Part shown: in pieces, positions 60,828 through 64,000 of the stretch
How the letters are laid out: every line of letters begins with the position of its first letter
Numbering within the stretch: position 1 is the stretch's first letter
Source: Alphaproteobacteria bacterium
GTDB taxonomy: Bacteria > Pseudomonadota > Alphaproteobacteria > Rhizobiales > Rhizobiaceae
DNA length: 64,000 nt
NCBI GenBank assembly: GCA_016861165.1
Contig: BOKV01000001.1
Coordinates: 186,001-250,000 of the forward strand
Reading direction: 5' to 3'
The notes under the pieces: model-generated
The model's input: the letters and a program-made list of their open reading frames with translations, nothing else
Databases searched by the model: none
What the model was told of the DNA's origin: nothing
Position numbers and translations under genes: made by a program

Positions 60828-61646
60828 TCAGACCATGGCGAAGACGCGCGCCGGGCCGCCGGTGCCGCCGCGATGCTTGGGCGCGCCGACCACCAACGTG
60901 GCGCCGGCGGCGGGCATGGCGTCGAGGTTGGCGATGTTCTCAAGCCCCCAGCGCCCGGCCGGCAGCCAGGCATAGTGGACGGCGAAGTCGCCCGAAATAC
61001 CGTAGTCGAGCGACAGCGTGTCGACGGCCATGCCGGCGGCCGAACTTTCCTCCAGCAGCATCTGCGCCGCCTCGATGTGGAAGCCTGGGAAATGCATCTT
61101 CTGGTCGGAACCGACATTGCGGAACTTGTCGGAGGCGACATGGGCGGCCCAGCCCGAATTCATCGCCACGCAGGCATTGTCGGGGATCGGCCCGTTGGCG
61201 GCGATCCAGGCCTTCAGGTCGTCGACGGTGACCTGGGCGTCGGCGTTCTCGGCCGCCCTGGCGCGGATGTCGACGACGCATAGCGGCGTCACCAGCGCGC
61301 CGACCGGCAGTTCGGCGATCGACTGGCCGTTTTCGGAGAAATGCAGCGGTGCGTCCATGTGGGTGCCGGTATGCTCGTTGACGCGCAGCTCGAACAGGTT
61401 GAACTTATGCTCGTTCCAGTTGAACTTCTGGTCCTTGAAGAATTGCTGCTCGCCGAAGAAGGTGGGGAAGCCCTCGTGCAGCTCGTGCGTCATGTCCTCC
61501 ACCCGCGCAGCACCCTGGGCAAGCGCCGGCGGCGCCACCGCGCTGGCGGCGAAGCCGGCCGCCGCCGTCAACGCCGCGCCCTTGAAGAACTGCCGCCGCG
61601 AGAGCATGCGCTCGCGCACCGAATCGATAATGCAGGCATTGCACAT
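60828..61646 (-). CDS. Tat-exported cyclase/kynurenine formamidase family protein
   Basis: Protein of 272 aa with a twin-arginine signal (MLSRRQFFKGAALTAAAGFAASAVAPPALAQ) and a cyclase-family domain: metal motif HTGTHMDAPLHF, second site HFPGFHIEAAQML, and YGISGDFAVHYAWLPAGRWGLENIANLDAMPAAGATLVVGAPKHRGGTGGPAR at the C-terminus. Relatives include kynurenine formamidases and other metal-dependent cyclic-amide hydrolases, here likely periplasmic. ATG at 61646. Coupled by position to the aminotransferase gene and divergent from the AhpD-like gene across a 21-bp inverted repeat. Confidence 0.92.
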   Translation of the reverse strand: MCNACIIDSVRERMLSRRQFFKGAALTAAAGFAASAVAPPALAQGAARVEDMTHELHEGFPTFFGEQQFFKDQKFNWNEHKFNLFELRVNEHTGTHMDAPLHFSENGQSIAELPVGALVTPLCVVDIRARAAENADAQVTVDDLKAWIAANGPIPDNACVAMNSGWAAHVASDKFRNVGSDQKMHFPGFHIEAAQMLLEESSAAGMAVDTLSLDYGISGDFAVHYAWLPAGRWGLENIANLDAMPAAGATLVVGAPKHRGGTGGPARVFAMV

Positions 61647-61718
61647 TTTCGTTTCCTCCTTGCCGGTCCCGGCCGTGTCCGTTGGCCACAACCCTCCCGG
61701 AAGGCGACTGTCGAAGCC

Positions 61719-61779
61719 GCGCCGGTACTTGTCAAGCCGACCGCAACGGACGAGCGGCCGGCTTGACAAGTACCGGCGC
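61719..61779. repeat. Perfect 21-bp inverted repeat in a divergent gap
   Basis: The left arm (61719-61739) begins GCGCCGGTACTTGTC and is exactly the reverse complement of the right arm (61759-61779), loop 19 bp. Each arm contains CTTGTCAAG/CTTGACAAG, including a TTGACA that resembles a -35 but has no matching -10 nearby. It lies between the cyclase and AhpD-like genes and could be a dimer binding site or the remnant of an IS-type inverted terminal repeat. Confidence 0.9.
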
Positions 61780-61855
61780 ACGGGCGGCGGCGCCGCCGGC
61801 GATTGCCAAGCGCCGCGATTTGCGGAACAGTCGCGCCTGCACGCGGAGGAGCGAA

Positions 61856-62269
61856 ATGGCGACGGTGAGACTGCTGAGCGACGAGGAGGCGACGGCCGAG
61901 GCGCGGGCCGTGTTCGACGACATCCGCGCGACGCGCGGCACCGACTATGTCAACCATTTCTGGCGCGGGCTCGCCAACGACCCGCAGGCGCTTGCCCAGG
62001 TCTGGCAGGAGGTGAAGTCGGTGATGGGGCCGGGCAGCATCGACCCGCTTGCCAAGGAGATGATCTACATCGCCGTATCGGTGGCCAATGCCTGTACCTA
62101 TTGCATCCACAGCCACACAGCGGCGGCGCGCGGCAAGGGCATGACGGACGCCCAGCACAGCGAACTCATGCGCATCGTCGGGCTGGCGGCCAAGACCAAC
62201 CATCTGGTCAACGCCATGCAGCTGCCGGTCGACGAGGCCTTCCAGGTCGGGACAGGCCGGCAATCCTAA
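61856..62269 (+). CDS. AhpD-like carboxymuconolactone decarboxylase family protein
   Basis: Protein of 137 aa with the AhpD alkylhydroperoxidase-like fold. The redox motif is Cys80-x-x-Cys83 in ACTYCIHSHTAA with Glu68 and His87, the spacing of AhpD (E-x11-C-x2-C-x3-H). Start at 61856 follows GGAGGAGCGAA. It opens a short plus-strand operon; the next gene starts 17 bp later. Confidence 0.9.
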   Translation: MATVRLLSDEEATAEARAVFDDIRATRGTDYVNHFWRGLANDPQALAQVWQEVKSVMGPGSIDPLAKEMIYIAVSVANACTYCIHSHTAAARGKGMTDAQHSELMRIVGLAAKTNHLVNAMQLPVDEAFQVGTGRQS

Positions 62270-62286
62270 CGCACGGAGGAGAGAAG

Positions 62287-63297
62287 GTGGCTTCAGGGGC
62301 AAGACGAACGGCCGCCAGGGCGGCGGCACCCTTCGCAATGGTGGCGGTCAGGGCCGGCGACGCCTCGGTGCTCGCCCGCCAGCCGATCGAGCCGGCCAGG
62401 CCGAAGAAGGGAGAGGCGCTGATCCGCCATACCGCGATCGGCGTCAACTTCATCGACGTCTACCAGCGTACCGGCCTCTACAAGCTCGACTATCCGGCGA
62501 TCCTCGGCTCGGAGGGGGCCGGCGTGGTCGAGGCGGTCGGCGTCGGCGTGACCTGGCTCAAGCCCGGCGACCGCGTCGCCTACACCCAGCCCGGCGGCGC
62601 CTATGCCACCCATCGCCTGATCGCCGCCGACCGGCTGGTCAAGCTGCCGGCGCGCGTGAGCGACGAGGCGGCCGCCGCCGCCATGCTCAAGGGGCTGACG
62701 GTGCACTATCTCATCCATGACAGCTACCGTGCGCGCGAGGGCGACACGGTGCTGTTCCACGCCGCCGCCGGCGGCGTCGGCCTGATCGCCGGCCAATGGC
62801 TCAAGGCCAGGGGCGTCACCGCGATCGGCACGGCCGGCGGCGCGGCCAAGTGCAAGCTCGCCAAGGCCCACGGCTATGCCCACGTCATCGACTACACGAA
62901 GGAGGATTTCGTCGAGCGGGTGAACAAGATCACCAAGGGCAAGGGGGTGGCCGCCGTCTACGATTCGGTCGGCAAGGACACCTATCCCGGCTCGCTGCAG
63001 GTGCTGCGGCGCTTCGGCACCTTCGTCAGCTTCGGCCAGTCCTCGGGCGTGGCGAGCGAGTTCAAGCTGGCCGACCTCGCCGCCAACGGCTCGCTGTTCG
63101 CGACCAGGCCGACACTGTTCCACTTCATCGCCGAGCGGAGCGACCTCGAGCGGCGCGCCCGCCAGCTATTCGCCGTCATCGGCTCGGGCAAGGTGAAGAT
63201 CGCCGTCAACCAGCGGTTCGCGCTCGCCGACGTCGCCAAGGCACACGCCGCGCTCGAAAGCCGCAGGACCACCGGCCAGACGGTGCTCGTTCCCTAG
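62287..63297 (+). CDS. Quinone oxidoreductase-like protein
   Basis: NAD(P)H-dependent MDR-family oxidoreductase of 336 aa. The catalytic domain RHTAIGVNFIDVYQRTGLYKLDYPAILGSEGAGVVEAVGVGVTWLKPGDRVAY and the nucleotide-binding fold LFHAAAGGVGLIAGQWLKARG (AxxGGVG) are typical of the zinc-independent quinone reductases (QOR/zeta-crystallin type); the Zn-site Cys/His of alcohol dehydrogenases are absent. GTG start at 62287 follows GGAGGAGAGAAG. It lies 17 bp after the AhpD-like gene and 14 bp before the agmatinase-like gene. Confidence 0.92.
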   Translation: MASGARRTAARAAAPFAMVAVRAGDASVLARQPIEPARPKKGEALIRHTAIGVNFIDVYQRTGLYKLDYPAILGSEGAGVVEAVGVGVTWLKPGDRVAYTQPGGAYATHRLIAADRLVKLPARVSDEAAAAAMLKGLTVHYLIHDSYRAREGDTVLFHAAAGGVGLIAGQWLKARGVTAIGTAGGAAKCKLAKAHGYAHVIDYTKEDFVERVNKITKGKGVAAVYDSVGKDTYPGSLQVLRRFGTFVSFGQSSGVASEFKLADLAANGSLFATRPTLFHFIAERSDLERRARQLFAVIGSGKVKIAVNQRFALADVAKAHAALESRRTTGQTVLVP

Positions 63298-63311
63298 GAG
63301 AGCCGGGCGGC

Positions 63312-64000
63312 ATGGCCGACAAGACGACCGACCACGCGATCACGGCGGGCGACCTGCGCGGCGCGGCGAGCGACCCGACCTATGCCGGCGTCACCTCGTT
63401 CATGCGGCGCAAATACACCAAGCAGATCGACGACGCCGACGTGGTGGTGTGGGGCATCCCGCTCGACACGGCGGTCACCAACCGGCCCGGCGCCCGCTTC
63501 GGCCCGCAGGCGATCCGGCGCGCCTCGGCGATATTCGACAACGATCCGCAATACCCGTTCTCGATCGACCTGTTCGAGGAGATGGCGGTAGCCGACTATG
63601 GCGACTGCGCCTTCGACCTCGGCCGGCCGTGGGAGGTCACCGAGCGCATCGAGCGGGAAGCGGCGCGCCTGATCGAGACCGGCGCCTTCCTGCTGTCGCT
63701 CGGCGGCGACCATTTCGTCACCTGGCCGCTGCTCAAGGCCCATGCCGGCGAATACGGGCCGCTGGCGCTCATTCAGTTCGACGCCCATCAGGACACCTGG
63801 CCCGATGACGGCGAACGCATCGACCACGGCAGCTTCGTCACCCGCGCCGTGCGCGACGGCGTCATCGACGCCAGCTCATCGATCCAGATCGGCGTGCGCA
63901 CCATCGCGCCGGACGATTACGGCATCGAGATCCTGTTCGGCGACGATGTCGAGGAGATGAGCGCCCAGGCGATCGCCGAGGCGATCATCGAGCGGGTCGG
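63312..64000 (+). CDS. Agmatinase/arginase-family protein (partial, cut by window end)
   Basis: Ureohydrolase of the agmatinase/formimidoyl-glutamase type, at least 229 aa and continuing past the window. The Mn sites are GGDHFVTWP and the DxHxD motif in FDAHQDTWPDD, then DHGSFVTRAVRDG. Agmatinase splits agmatine to putrescine and urea; guanidinobutyrase and related activities are possible. ATG at 63312 is the likely start. Third gene of the operon begun at 61856. Confidence 0.88.
   Translation, partial: MADKTTDHAITAGDLRGAASDPTYAGVTSFMRRKYTKQIDDADVVVWGIPLDTAVTNRPGARFGPQAIRRASAIFDNDPQYPFSIDLFEEMAVADYGDCAFDLGRPWEVTERIEREAARLIETGAFLLSLGGDHFVTWPLLKAHAGEYGPLALIQFDAHQDTWPDDGERIDHGSFVTRAVRDGVIDASSSIQIGVRTIAPDDYGIEILFGDDVEEMSAQAIAEAIIERV

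Noticed and set aside
58229..61231. A 1000-codon plus-strand open frame opposite the potassium channel and aminotransferase genes
   Set aside because: Antisense to clear conserved proteins with intact motifs, and it shows no recognisable domain.
61719..61779. The 21-bp inverted repeat considered as a Rho-independent terminator
   Set aside because: No T-run follows on either strand and it lies between divergent starts, not after a gene.

Overview
The window is GC-rich (roughly two thirds G+C by eye), densely coding DNA that looks like a chromosomal segment of an alphaproteobacterium of the order Hyphomicrobiales (Rhizobiales). Supporting this are the aapJQMP amino-acid transporter, an iscU-like/folE/hisI neighbourhood, the DUF2336, DUF3126, TIGR02117/DUF2459 and BTLCP families, an Anbu-type protease operon, a class I PHA synthase, and frequent GTG/TTG starts. 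Most of the window is ordinary core genome. Accessory traits are small: one vapBC pair, a nucleotidyltransferase without its usual partner, a small islet between two tRNA-Glu genes, tandem and dispersed repeats.

Layout. 0-4.3 kb (minus strand): four-gene operon for a TTG-started circularly permuted ATP-grasp, an alpha-E protein, a transglutaminase and the Anbu proteasome-like peptidase. 4.5-6.6 kb (plus): a small secreted Cys protein translationally coupled to gamma-glutamyltransferase. 6.6-16 kb: NAD kinase, DUF2336, flavin reductase/nitroreductase pair, secreted beta-sandwich protein, thrS, vapBC, asparaginase. 16-28 kb: DUF2267, yidD, nucleotidyltransferase, iron-sulfur scaffold, folE, hisI, patatin, CBS protein, rhomboid protease, PAS and double PilZ proteins, BTLCP peptidase, DUF3126, cysE. 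28-41 kb: hydrolase, zinc finger, FAD monooxygenase, TIGR02117/DUF2157 membrane pair, aapPMQJ, an MttB-like methyltransferase, tRNA-Arg, complex I subunit, tRNA-Pro, DUF192, double cold-shock protein. 41-55 kb: gloA, M15 lipoprotein, tRNA-Glu islet, ankyrin protein, recJ, glpX, hom, aminotransferase, phaC. 55-64 kb: rplM-rpsI, FAD oxidoreductase, cyclic-nucleotide-domain potassium channel, and a divergent catabolic-looking module (aminotransferase, Tat-exported cyclase / AhpD-like protein, quinone oxidoreductase, agmatinase-like enzyme cut by the window end) around a perfect 21-bp inverted repeat.

How genes work together. The first operon is the most interesting system: ATP-grasp plus alpha-E plus transglutaminase plus Anbu is a predicted but poorly characterised peptide-ligation and peptide-cleavage system, and here it is divergent from a gamma-glutamyltransferase unit. 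Other readable modules are the Aap uptake system, hom/aminotransferase/glpX central metabolism, and ribosomal L13-S9. Regulatory signals seen directly include good sigma-70-type promoters (vapB, cysE, rplM, three tRNAs, one ahead of folE), several hairpin terminators, an orphan minus-strand terminator pointing to a possible small RNA near 22.1 kb, and a three-copy dispersed repeat placed 3' of minus-strand genes. All assignments rest on reading motifs and context; no database search was run.
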